This document shows, one piece after another, positions 1-6,220 of a DNA stretch of 7,416 nt. The stretch is from assembly GCA_031289815.1 (NCBI GenBank), contig JAITOS010000095.1, positions 1 to 7,416 on the forward strand. The letters run 5' to 3'. The notes under the pieces are model-generated. The model saw only the letters and a list, made by a program, of their open reading frames with translations. It was not told the origin of the DNA and made no database searches. Source of the stretch: Peptococcaceae bacterium. Lineage in GTDB: Bacteria > Bacillota > Desulfitobacteriia > Desulfitobacteriales > Desulfitobacteriaceae. Numbering within the stretch: the stretch's first letter is position 1; each line of letters starts with the position of its first letter. A program made the translations under genes and the position numbers.

Positions 1-234
1 GAAGGAATCAGTTATGCCCTGAACAGCGCCTATCAGCTGGCGGCCATCATCAATTCACGCTGTAAAAATCCCCAGCGGGCGTACCGGCGCAAGACCTTTC
101 CCATGCGCGTCAAATTATGCTCCAAGCGCTTAAAATCGCCGTTTATGTATCAGCCGTTTTTGCGCAAATGGGTGATGAAGAGCGGGGTAAGAGCGATTAG
201 TGTGGTAGCGGAGGAGCGGCGCGGAGAGGTCTGA
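1..234 (+). CDS. FAD-dependent oxidoreductase, geranylgeranyl reductase-like, C-terminal fragment
   Basis: The 5' part lies outside the window. An open frame runs from base 1 to the TGA at 232-234 and gives 77 residues. It opens with EGISYALNSAYQLAAIIN, which resembles the last conserved block of FAD-dependent reductases of the geranylgeranyl reductase/FixC type, where a G-E-G-I-x-x-A-L segment contacts the flavin and is followed by a helix. The rest is a basic tail (SRCKNPQRAYRRKTF and onward) ending in an arginine- and glutamate-rich segment, as is common for the C-terminal helical part of these soluble or membrane-associated enzymes. The family reduces isoprenoid double bonds or related substrates, but the substrate cannot be told from this fragment. 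No clear terminator follows. The family call rests on one short motif, so a different flavoprotein monooxygenase-like enzyme is possible. Confidence 0.65.
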   Translation, partial: EGISYALNSAYQLAAIINSRCKNPQRAYRRKTFPMRVKLCSKRLKSPFMYQPFLRKWVMKSGVRAISVVAEERRGEV

Positions 235-655
235 CGCGGATCATGAGCGCGGCAGGAACGGTAAGGATATCGGCGTAATTCATTGAAAACGGTAGCGGAA
301 ATGAAAAACGCCGAGTTAAGGTTGAGTTTGCTATTCTGTAATCCGGCTTAGGTTAGGCGCGCCGTTCTGAATAAGTTGTTCAACGATAGAAGCGAGGTCA
401 CTACTAAGGGCTTCGCTGTCGGTTTCGTCACCGCCAAGCTGCGCATACTCCGCAACCTCACCGAGCTTCCATGACGCGAAATAGATGATGGTTTTGACGC
501 CTTGACTATATGTTTAACCGAATCGAATAACAAGAAAGAAGCGTAGAAATTCTCCGGCGTATAGCCACGTTGTCGCGATAGCAGAAATTTCTTTGCCCAG
601 AAATGCCAAATGTTGAACCGGACATCCATTTACCCCGGTGACTACCTGGCTCTGC
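235..655. other. 421-bp gap without a confident gene
   Basis: This stretch lies between the oxidoreductase stop and the tetR-family stop, so two 3' ends converge on it. I see no tRNA, no clear hairpin terminator with a T-run and no recognisable repeat. The only coding-like signal is on the minus strand between about 331 and 629 and is described separately as a possibly broken gene. On the plus strand there are only very short open frames, such as a 16-codon one from the ATG at 301. Confidence 0.6.
331..629 (-). pseudogene. possible frameshifted small gene downstream of the TetR gene
   Basis: On the minus strand an ATG at 629, only 26 bases beyond the TetR-family stop, opens a frame starting MDVRFNIWHFWAKKFLLSRQ. 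After roughly 40 plausible residues it turns into low-complexity, serine- and arginine-rich sequence. From about 513 down to a TAG at 331-333 a different minus frame reads as a much better protein: GVKTIIYFASWKLGEVAEY, then an acidic stretch with GGDETDSEALSSDLASIVEQ, ending in SRITE and stop. That frame has a TAA at 514-516 on its upstream side. The simplest reading is one small gene broken by a frameshift near 510. I do not recognise the family. The start has only a weak ribosome binding site (GGGG close to the ATG). It could equally be non-coding sequence with chance open frames. Confidence 0.25.
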
Positions 656-1210
656 TCAAATAAAAGGATAAACAATAAACTTGGCAAATTGCAAGGTCAA
701 GTCCTTGATCGACATACCCATTTCGTTGGCAAATTCAACATTGGCACAGCGTCGTTCAATAGCCATGATAACTTCTCTTATAAATTGGGGGTCCAGCTCC
801 TTCACCCACGGTTTCTCGGTTCGCTCCAGCAGGATATTTACAATGGCTGAAACCTGATTCTGACGGTAAGTCTCAAGCTTTTGCCATGACACGGGGTAAT
901 GGGTCTGCAGATCCTTCATACACTGATTGGTCAGTAAAAAAGCTCCCTCTTTCACAAAAACTTCCGTACCTTTCGCCAGAGCGGTTACCGGATCGGATTC
1001 GTTAATAATCAGGTTGAGCCTGTTGGGAAATTCCAGCAGGAAGGTATCAACCAGTTTATCCACCAGGGCTTCTTTATTCTTAAAATAAAGATAGATGGTT
1101 CGTCTGCCCACACCGGCCCAATCGGCCAAATCTTCCATTCTCACAGCATAAAATCCTTGATTTAAGCACAGATCTTTGAATGCATTGATAATTCGTTGTT
1201 CTGTGTTCAT
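656..1210 (-). CDS. TetR/AcrR family transcriptional repressor
   Basis: A 184-residue protein from the ATG at 1210. An in-frame ATG at 1225 would add five residues, but the purine-rich AGGGAG sits about six bases before the 1210 start and the upstream ATG has no properly spaced site. The N-terminus carries a typical TetR helix-turn-helix at about residues 24-43, with MEDLADWAGVGRRTIYLYF followed by KNKEALV. The remaining 130 or so residues form the variable, mainly helical ligand-binding and dimerisation domain. Family members are dimeric cytoplasmic repressors released from DNA by a small ligand, often a substrate of the pump they control. The gene is transcribed divergently from an adaptor-permease efflux pair, and a palindrome lies over the intervening promoter, so it most likely represses the pump and perhaps itself. 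The ligand is unknown. Confidence 0.93.
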   Translation of the reverse strand: MNTEQRIINAFKDLCLNQGFYAVRMEDLADWAGVGRRTIYLYFKNKEALVDKLVDTFLLEFPNRLNLIINESDPVTALAKGTEVFVKEGAFLLTNQCMKDLQTHYPVSWQKLETYRQNQVSAIVNILLERTEKPWVKELDPQFIREVIMAIERRCANVEFANEMGMSIKDLTLQFAKFIVYPFI

Positions 1211-1243
1211 TTTTGTCTCCCTCATTCCTTTTGTCTTATTTCA

Positions 1244-1272
1244 ATCATATCATGCGCGAGCTATTTACACAA
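1244..1272 (-). promoter_or_regulatory. predicted sigma-A promoter of the TetR-family gene
   Basis: Read on the minus strand, TTGTGT (1267-1272) and TATGAT (1244-1249) are separated by 17 bases. Transcription would start near 1237, leaving a short leader before the ATG at 1210. The -35 box overlaps the -35 box of the opposing promoter, so a protein bound here would be expected to affect both genes. Confidence 0.55.
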
Positions 1273-1292
1273 AATGCACAATAATGTATAAT
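1264..1292 (+). promoter_or_regulatory. predicted sigma-A promoter of the efflux operon
   Basis: TTTACA (1264-1269) and a perfect TATAAT (1287-1292) are separated by exactly 17 bases, close to the sigma-A consensus. Transcription should begin near 1300, about 28 bases before the adaptor start. The -10 box lies in the middle of the palindrome at 1274-1300, so occupancy of that palindrome should block RNA polymerase. Confidence 0.75.
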
Positions 1293-1300
1293 ATGTGCAT
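1274..1300. promoter_or_regulatory. palindromic operator candidate for the TetR-family repressor
   Basis: ATGCACA (1274-1280) and its exact reverse complement TGTGCAT (1294-1300) flank a 13-base AT-rich centre. The 27-bp element covers the whole -10 region of the pump promoter and abuts the divergent -35 box. Location and symmetry fit a TetR-family operator; the assignment to this repressor is an inference. The same 12-base word ATGCACAATAAT recurs in the perfect inverted repeat at 5562-5595. Confidence 0.65.
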
Positions 1301-1320
1301 GATCATAGTTTAACGCTGTA

Positions 1321-1336
1321 AGGAGGGATGAAATTG
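1321..1336 (+). promoter_or_regulatory. ribosome binding site that questions the adaptor start
   Basis: A perfect AGGAGG (1321-1326) stands only one base before the ATG at 1328, too close for normal initiation. A TTG at 1334-1336, in the same frame, has a seven-base spacing, which is ideal. The adaptor may therefore begin at TTG 1334, two residues shorter than the ATG form. Confidence 0.5.
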
Positions 1337-2458
1337 CCACCAGGGTATAAAAACAAAAAACTGTATGTTGCTCGTGCCGTTGTTTTGTCTATCGCTGTTC
1401 TAATCTGTCTGCCGAGCTGTTTTCATCCTCCGGAACCGCTTGTCGAAGAGCCTTTGCTGGTGCGCTCTATGGTTGTCAGGGTTGACGCCAACGGGCAAAG
1501 ATTTACCTATTCAGGCGAGGTTCACGGACGCTATGAAAGCCAGTTGGCATTTCGCGTGAATGGTAAAATATTGGTGCGCAATGTGGATGTGGGAAGCTTG
1601 GTGCAACCCGGAGAGATTCTCATGCAGCTGGATCCTGCGGACAGTCAATTAAGTGTCCGGGTGGGTGAGGCGGCGCTTCGTTCCGTGGAATCCAAAATGA
1701 AACTGGCAAAAGACAATTTGGTTCGCGCCCAAGCGCTTTATGAAACCGGCGGATTAAGCAAGGCGGAATATGAGGCGGCAATGGACGCCGATAACGCTGC
1801 GGAAGCCGCTTATCAGCAAGCCGCGGCACAATTGAATCAGCTAGCCAATCAACTCCAGTATTGTGATTTAACAGCGGATTATGCCGGTGTTGTTTCCGCT
1901 ATCAGCGTGGAAGCAGGACAGCTTGTGGCGGCGGGTACACCGGTAATAACGCTGGTTCAGGAGGGAGACCGCGAAGTGGAGATCAGCGTTCCGGAAAACA
2001 GGGTGGATGGGTTGAGCAAAGCAACGAGCATCAAGGTAAGTTTTTGGGCTCTTCCCAATGTCATCCTGGACGGATGGGTGCGTGAGGTGTCGCCGGTAGC
2101 CGATTCCGTAGCCCGGACGTTCAAGGCGCGCGTCAGTCTGGTTGACCCGCCGACCAATCTAAAAGCAGGGATGACTTCTTCCGTTGAATTAAACACATCC
2201 GCTGGCGAGCAGGCGTCTCTGGCGGCAATTCCTTTAGCGGCTGTTTATCAAACCGGTGACGGTCCTGCCGTATGGATCATCAGTGACGGAATAGCAAGTT
2301 TGCGCAAAATTCAGGTGGCTGGTTTTGACCGTGACCAGGTAAACGTAAGTTCGGGTCTGAATGACGGAGAAGTCATAGTGACTGCCGGGGTAAACAAATT
2401 ACTGGAAGGGCAAAAAGTGAGGCTCATGGAGACGTTGCCACAAAATACTGAAAACTGA
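1328..2458 (+). CDS. RND efflux periplasmic adaptor (membrane fusion) lipoprotein
   Basis: A 376-residue protein if started at ATG 1328, or 374 from TTG 1334, which fits the ribosome binding site better. A basic N-terminus and hydrophobic segment (about residues 12-28) lead to LPSC with Cys31, a slightly atypical lipobox, so the mature protein is probably a lipid-anchored periplasmic adaptor. The first half of the lipoyl domain is at about 68-103 (GKILVRNVDVGSLVQPGEIL). An alanine-rich coiled-coil hairpin follows at about 106-178, then the second lipoyl half with AGVVSAISVEAGQLVAAGTP, a beta-barrel domain and a membrane-proximal domain up to the end. Adaptors of this family bridge the inner-membrane RND pump and an outer-membrane channel. 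The permease gene starts 17 bases after the stop, so the two form an operon under the promoter at 1264-1292. The exported substrate cannot be inferred. Confidence 0.93.
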   Translation: MKLPPGYKNKKLYVARAVVLSIAVLICLPSCFHPPEPLVEEPLLVRSMVVRVDANGQRFTYSGEVHGRYESQLAFRVNGKILVRNVDVGSLVQPGEILMQLDPADSQLSVRVGEAALRSVESKMKLAKDNLVRAQALYETGGLSKAEYEAAMDADNAAEAAYQQAAAQLNQLANQLQYCDLTADYAGVVSAISVEAGQLVAAGTPVITLVQEGDREVEISVPENRVDGLSKATSIKVSFWALPNVILDGWVREVSPVADSVARTFKARVSLVDPPTNLKAGMTSSVELNTSAGEQASLAAIPLAAVYQTGDGPAVWIISDGIASLRKIQVAGFDRDQVNVSSGLNDGEVIVTAGVNKLLEGQKVRLMETLPQNTEN

Positions 2459-2475
2459 TTGCGAGGACGAAAGCC

Positions 2476-5400
2476 GTGAAAACGATCAACCTTACGGAAT
2501 GGGCGCTCCGACACAAAGCATTGATATACTTTTTTATCATCTTAACATTCGTTATGGGCGCTTACTCCTATCAAAATCTCGGCAGGACGGAGGATCCGGA
2601 GTTTGTCGTCCGGAAAATGGTCATCAGCGTCGTCTGGCCGGGCGCTAACGCGCAGCAGATGGAAGAACAGGTCACGGATAAAATCGAAAAGAAGCTCCTG
2701 GATACTCCCGGACTGGATTATTTAAACAGCTACTCCGCGCCTGGAAAATCATACATATTCGTCAACCTGGACTTTTCCGTGGAACATGATAAAATCCAAC
2801 CCACCTGGCTTGACGTGCGCAATATGGTGAACGATATCAGGGACACCCTGCCGGAAGGGGTTCTGGGGCCCTACTTCAATGACAAGTTCAGCGATGTATT
2901 TTGTTCCGTTTATGCCGTTACCGGGGACGGCTATTCTTATGAGGCGATGAGGGCTGAAGCTGAGAAAATCCGGCGTCTTTTACTGGAGGTCGATCAGGTC
3001 AAAAAGGTCCAGCTCATGGGGGTTCAACCGGAAAAGATCTACATCGAAATGGAAAGCAGCAAGCTGGCCAAGCTGGGCATAAGCCCCAACGCGATTCTCG
3101 CTACCTTGAAGGGCCAAAACGCCATGACTCCGGCCGGGATGATTGAGACTTCCTCTGATGATGTTTATGTGCGGGTTTCCGGTATGTTTGACGAGGTTGA
3201 AGACATCGGCGATATGCCTGTACATACCGGCAGCGGTACAATTCGGCTGGGAGATATTGCCTCCATACAGAGAAGCTATGCCGATCCCGCCGAACCTAAA
3301 ATGTATTATAACGGTCAGCCGGCAGTCGGACTAATGCTGTCCATGGAAGAAGGGGGAAATGTCCTGACTTTGGGTGAGGCCCTGAGCCGAATGGTCAGCA
3401 AGATTCAAAAAGACCTGCCCGTGGGTCTGGAGCTTCACCAGGTCGCCGACCAGCCGGAAGTGGTGAAGGAGTCCATTAATGAATTTGTTATTACCCTGTT
3501 GATCGCGGTGGTCATCATTCTGCTCGTTTGTCTTTTTACCCTGGGAATACGAACCGGGGCAGTGGTCGCCATCGTGATTCCGCTTGTTATCGCCGGAGTT
3601 TTTGCCGTAATGCAAGGCAGCGGCATCGCGTTGCACAGGGTCTCGCTCGGAGCGCTGATTGTGGCCATTGGCCTGCTGGTCGATGACGCTATTATCATTT
3701 TAGAGAGTATGACGGTCAAGCTCGAAGAGGGCTGGGAACGAACCGAGGCCGCCGGTTTTGCCTATGTAAATACAGCCAGACCCATGCTGACCGGTACGCT
3801 GATCACCTGCGCCGGTTTTATTCCGGTGGGTTTTTCCCAGGGAAGCGCAGCTGAATTTTTAGGCAGCCTTTTCTGGGTAACGACGATAGCCCTGTTGATT
3901 TCCTGGATCGTGGCGGTGACCGTAACTCCGGTCCTGGGTTATCAGCTGATTCGGCTAAAACCGGCGCATAAAGCTTCCGGGCGCGATGTATATGATAGCA
4001 AATTCTATCGTTGGTTTAGGAAGCTATTGAACGGGTGTCTGGAAAATCGCCAAGCTGTTCTCATTGTTACTTTAGCAGCGTTTCTGGCGTCAATGTTTAT
4101 GGTCCGGTATATAAAACAAGATTTTTTCCCGGAATCCGTTCGTCCGGAACTGATTCTTGACCTCCGTCTGCCGCCGGGTTCGTCGATCCAGGCTACCGAC
4201 GAGACCGGCAAACAATTTGCCGGACAGTTAAAGGATGATCCTGATATCGTGGATTATTCCTACTACGTGGGTCAGGGAGCGCCGCGCTTCATTTTGTCCC
4301 ACGAGCCCGTTCTTGCCAGCAGTGATTTCGCTCAATTTGTCATCGTGGCTAAAGACCTTGAGGCCAGGGAAAGGGTGGCTAAAAAGCTCGACGGCATTCT
4401 GACGAGGTTTCCCTCGGTGGAAGGACACTATCGATCCATCCAGATAGGTCCCCCGGCTAAATACCCGGTAATGCTGCGGGTGAGCGGATACGAACGTGAT
4501 ACAGTCCGCAATATTGCGGAACAGATCCGAACCCTGATGGCCTCTGAGGCATATCTGCGTGACGTCAATCTGGATTGGAACCAAAAAAGCAAAGTCGTGC
4601 GTTTGACTATCGATCAGAATAAGGCGCGCCTGTTGGGCGTCAACAGCGAGACCCTGGCGTCAACGCTCCAAGCGCAACTATCGGGAGTGCCAATCGATGA
4701 ATTCAGGGAAAAGGATAAAACGGTCGGTTTAAGCTTCCGTCTGGATTCCAGCAGCCGCAACGACGCGGCCAATATGAAAGATCTCAATATCCCTCTCAGC
4801 AGTGGTCAATACGTACCGCTGGACCAGATCGCGAAGATTTCCTATGACGCCGAAGATGGAGTGATCTGGCGCTATGATCTCAAGCCGACCATCACCCTGC
4901 AAGCTGATGTAACCGGAGGCGTTACCGGCACGGATGCGACCAAAAAAATTTATCAAGAGCTTGCCTCACTGCGCCAGGAGCTGCCCTTGGGCTATAGCGT
5001 TGAAATGGCCGGGTCAGCCGAAACAGCGGACATTGCTTTAGCCAATTTGCTCAAAGTCGTTCCGTTCATGGCTATCGTGATGATGATATTGCTGATGCTG
5101 CAACTGGAGAGTATTCCTAAAATGCTGCTGACCTTATTCACTGCGCCATTAGGCATGATCGGGGTTATCCCCGCGCTGTTACTGACCCATCAACCGCTGG
5201 CTTTCGTAACGTATTGTGGGATCTTAGCCCTGGCGGGCATCATTATCCGCAATTCAGTGATTCTCATCGATCAAATTGATAAACAGCTGGCGCAAGGTGA
5301 AGCTACCTGGAATGCCATCATAAACGCGGCGGTGCTGAGATTTCGGCCTATTATGCTGACCGCCTTGGCAGCAATACTGGGAATGGTGCCGTTAATGACC

Positions 5401-5523
5401 AGTATATTTTGGGGGCCAATGGCGGTAGCCATAGCCGCTGGGCTTTTCGTTGCGACAATGCTTACCTTGCTGGTGCTTCCGGCGATGTACGCCGTCTGGT
5501 ATCAGGCGGTTCCGAAGTCATAG
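2476..5523 (+). CDS. RND family efflux permease (AcrB/AcrD/AcrF type)
   Basis: A full-length permease of 1015 residues from GTG 2476, with GAGGA (2463-2467) eight bases upstream. The start fits the family: a short amphipathic helix, TM1 at about 15-32, then GRTEDPEF and the porter motif beginning PGANAQQMEEQV. Two large periplasmic loops follow TM1 and TM7, and about twelve membrane segments are visible, with TM2-TM6 at roughly 336-492 and TM8-TM12 at roughly 860-1002. TM4 carries GLLVDDAIIILE with Asp403-Asp404, the pair needed for proton relay. In TM10, where AcrB has Lys-Asn, this protein has Arg925-Asn926 (IIIRNSVILID), a variant I recall from some other RND pumps such as the TriC type. 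It forms a proton-driven trimer in the inner membrane that works with the upstream adaptor. An outer-membrane TolC-like partner must be encoded elsewhere. Multidrug export is likely, but the substrate is unknown. Confidence 0.96.
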   Translation: MKTINLTEWALRHKALIYFFIILTFVMGAYSYQNLGRTEDPEFVVRKMVISVVWPGANAQQMEEQVTDKIEKKLLDTPGLDYLNSYSAPGKSYIFVNLDFSVEHDKIQPTWLDVRNMVNDIRDTLPEGVLGPYFNDKFSDVFCSVYAVTGDGYSYEAMRAEAEKIRRLLLEVDQVKKVQLMGVQPEKIYIEMESSKLAKLGISPNAILATLKGQNAMTPAGMIETSSDDVYVRVSGMFDEVEDIGDMPVHTGSGTIRLGDIASIQRSYADPAEPKMYYNGQPAVGLMLSMEEGGNVLTLGEALSRMVSKIQKDLPVGLELHQVADQPEVVKESINEFVITLLIAVVIILLVCLFTLGIRTGAVVAIVIPLVIAGVFAVMQGSGIALHRVSLGALIVAIGLLVDDAIIILESMTVKLEEGWERTEAAGFAYVNTARPMLTGTLITCAGFIPVGFSQGSAAEFLGSLFWVTTIALLISWIVAVTVTPVLGYQLIRLKPAHKASGRDVYDSKFYRWFRKLLNGCLENRQAVLIVTLAAFLASMFMVRYIKQDFFPESVRPELILDLRLPPGSSIQATDETGKQFAGQLKDDPDIVDYSYYVGQGAPRFILSHEPVLASSDFAQFVIVAKDLEARERVAKKLDGILTRFPSVEGHYRSIQIGPPAKYPVMLRVSGYERDTVRNIAEQIRTLMASEAYLRDVNLDWNQKSKVVRLTIDQNKARLLGVNSETLASTLQAQLSGVPIDEFREKDKTVGLSFRLDSSSRNDAANMKDLNIPLSSGQYVPLDQIAKISYDAEDGVIWRYDLKPTITLQADVTGGVTGTDATKKIYQELASLRQELPLGYSVEMAGSAETADIALANLLKVVPFMAIVMMILLMLQLESIPKMLLTLFTAPLGMIGVIPALLLTHQPLAFVTYCGILALAGIIIRNSVILIDQIDKQLAQGEATWNAIINAAVLRFRPIMLTALAAILGMVPLMTSIFWGPMAVAIAAGLFVATMLTLLVLPAMYAVWYQAVPKS

Positions 5524-5561
5524 GGAATTTTCCAAATGCGATGAATAAGATGAATAAACTG

Positions 5562-5595
5562 AAGCATATGCACAATAATATTTGTGCATATGCTT
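5562..5595. repeat. perfect 14-bp inverted repeat, likely operator upstream of the antitoxin gene
   Basis: The left arm AAGCATATGCACAA (5562-5575) and its exact reverse complement (5582-5595) are separated by TAATAT. It starts 39 bases after the permease stop, and the right arm reaches the first bases of the -35 box of the next promoter. No T-run follows on either side, so an intrinsic terminator is unlikely. The inner part contains ATGCACAATAAT, identical to the word in the operator at 1274-1285, and the same ATGCACA/TGTGCAT half-sites. Binding by the TetR-family repressor, or autoregulation by the antitoxin, are both possible. Confidence 0.7.
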
Positions 5596-5622
5596 GACTT
5601 ATCACGAATTTTATCATACACT
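5594..5622 (+). promoter_or_regulatory. predicted promoter of the antitoxin gene
   Basis: TTGACT (5594-5599) and TACACT (5617-5622) are spaced 17 bases apart. The -35 box overlaps the last two bases of the perfect inverted repeat. Transcription would begin near 5629, close to the ribosome binding site AAGGAG at 5636-5641, so the leader is short. Confidence 0.5.
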
Positions 5623-5649
5623 TGCAATGACCTGAAAGGAGCGGTTATC

Positions 5650-5970
5650 ATGGCTGAAACAACGAATTTAAGCATAAGACTTGACCGGGAACTGAAAGAC
5701 CAGGCGGATCAAATTTTTAGCGCCATGGGTATGAGCCTTACCACTGCGATTACCGTATTTGTGCGCCAAGCGGTGAGGCAGAAAAAAATCCCGTTTGAAA
5801 TCTCTCTCTCGGATAGCGAGAGCAGGGCCGTCGCCATGCGGGACGCGCTGGCGGCTTCCGAGCGAATATGGCAAAACTCGGCGCAGAACGGTACGGCGGG
5901 GATGACCCCGGATGAAATTGACGCGGAAATTAAGGCGGCCCGCGCTGAACGGAAAGTGCGGGCGTATTGA
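5650..5970 (+). CDS. RelB/DinJ family type II antitoxin, apparently without its toxin
   Basis: A 106-residue protein from ATG 5650, with AAGGAG eight bases upstream. The N-terminus is a typical ribbon-helix-helix DNA-binding domain: the strand TTNLSIRLD, the helix RELKDQADQIFSAMG, then SLTTAITVFVRQAVRQ and the family-typical KIPFEI. The C-terminal half is charged and probably flexible until it folds on a toxin, ending with TPDEIDAEIKAARAERK. Such antitoxins repress their own operon and neutralise a RelE/YafQ-like or other toxin usually encoded directly downstream. Here no toxin frame follows. The last codons (VRAY) and the TGA lie inside a 131-bp copy of the Rpn gene's 3' end, read in another frame, which suggests that a deletion joined the two genes and removed the toxin. 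The antitoxin is nearly full length, so it may still bind DNA or act on a toxin encoded elsewhere. Confidence 0.85.
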   Translation: MAETTNLSIRLDRELKDQADQIFSAMGMSLTTAITVFVRQAVRQKKIPFEISLSDSESRAVAMRDALAASERIWQNSAQNGTAGMTPDEIDAEIKAARAERKVRAY

Positions 5971-6088
5971 GAGGCGTGCTGAAAATCAACGAAACGTCGT
6001 CCTGAATATGCGGTCAAAGGGCTTGGACGACGCGACGATCGCGGAAATTACTGGCTACTCCGCAGAAGAAGTCCGGCGAATTTAAGCG
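5958..6088 (+). pseudogene. 3' remnant of an Rpn-family nuclease gene
   Basis: This 131-bp stretch is identical to 7268-7398 except at 5972 (A instead of G). In the corresponding frame, offset from the antitoxin frame, it encodes the last 41 residues of the Rpn protein (253-293), with Gly257 replaced by Arg, through GLDDATIAEITGYSAEEVRR to the same TAA at 6083-6085. The nuclease core and the internal ribosome binding site of the intact gene are missing. It overlaps the antitoxin stop. The near identity indicates a recent duplication or ongoing gene conversion. It is best read as what remains of an upstream tandem copy. Confidence 0.88.
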
Positions 6089-6115
6089 ATGAAGACTTGC
6101 TTTTGCTGAGGAGCC

Positions 6116-6220
6116 GCGAAGGGCGGACGGTTCCGCTTTTCGTCCCGCTGCGCCCTCCTGGCGCAAAGGGACGCGCTCGGCGTCCATGCCTCGCTTGGCG
6201 CGGAACCGTCCGCCCTTCGC
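6116..6220. repeat. large GC-rich inverted-repeat element with nested hairpin
   Basis: Perfect 21-bp arms at 6116-6136 and 6200-6220 enclose 63 bases. The left arm begins GCGAAGGGCGGACGG and the right arm is its exact reverse complement. Inside is a second hairpin with stems CGTCCC (6141-6146) pairing with GGGACG (6168-6173) and TGCGCC (6149-6154) pairing with GGCGCA (6160-6165). The element is far more GC-rich than the T-rich sequence after it. I see no target-site duplication and no transposase. It resembles a repetitive extragenic palindrome or a small non-autonomous element and could also act as a strong RNA structure. No long T-run follows either arm, so a classic terminator is not supported. 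Confidence 0.8.

Noticed and set aside
580..629. A minus-strand frame starting MSGSTFG, like the first residues of chorismate synthase
   Set aside because: Similarity stops after seven residues, the conserved continuation of that enzyme is absent, and the frame ends within about 40 codons.
3331..3719. Minus-strand open frames inside the permease gene
   Set aside because: They lie opposite strongly conserved permease sequence, have low-complexity histidine, asparagine and threonine content and no start signals; they are antisense shadows.
5562..5600. Intrinsic terminator of the efflux operon
   Set aside because: The stem is perfect but AT-rich in part, and no run of T follows on either strand; an operator role fits better.
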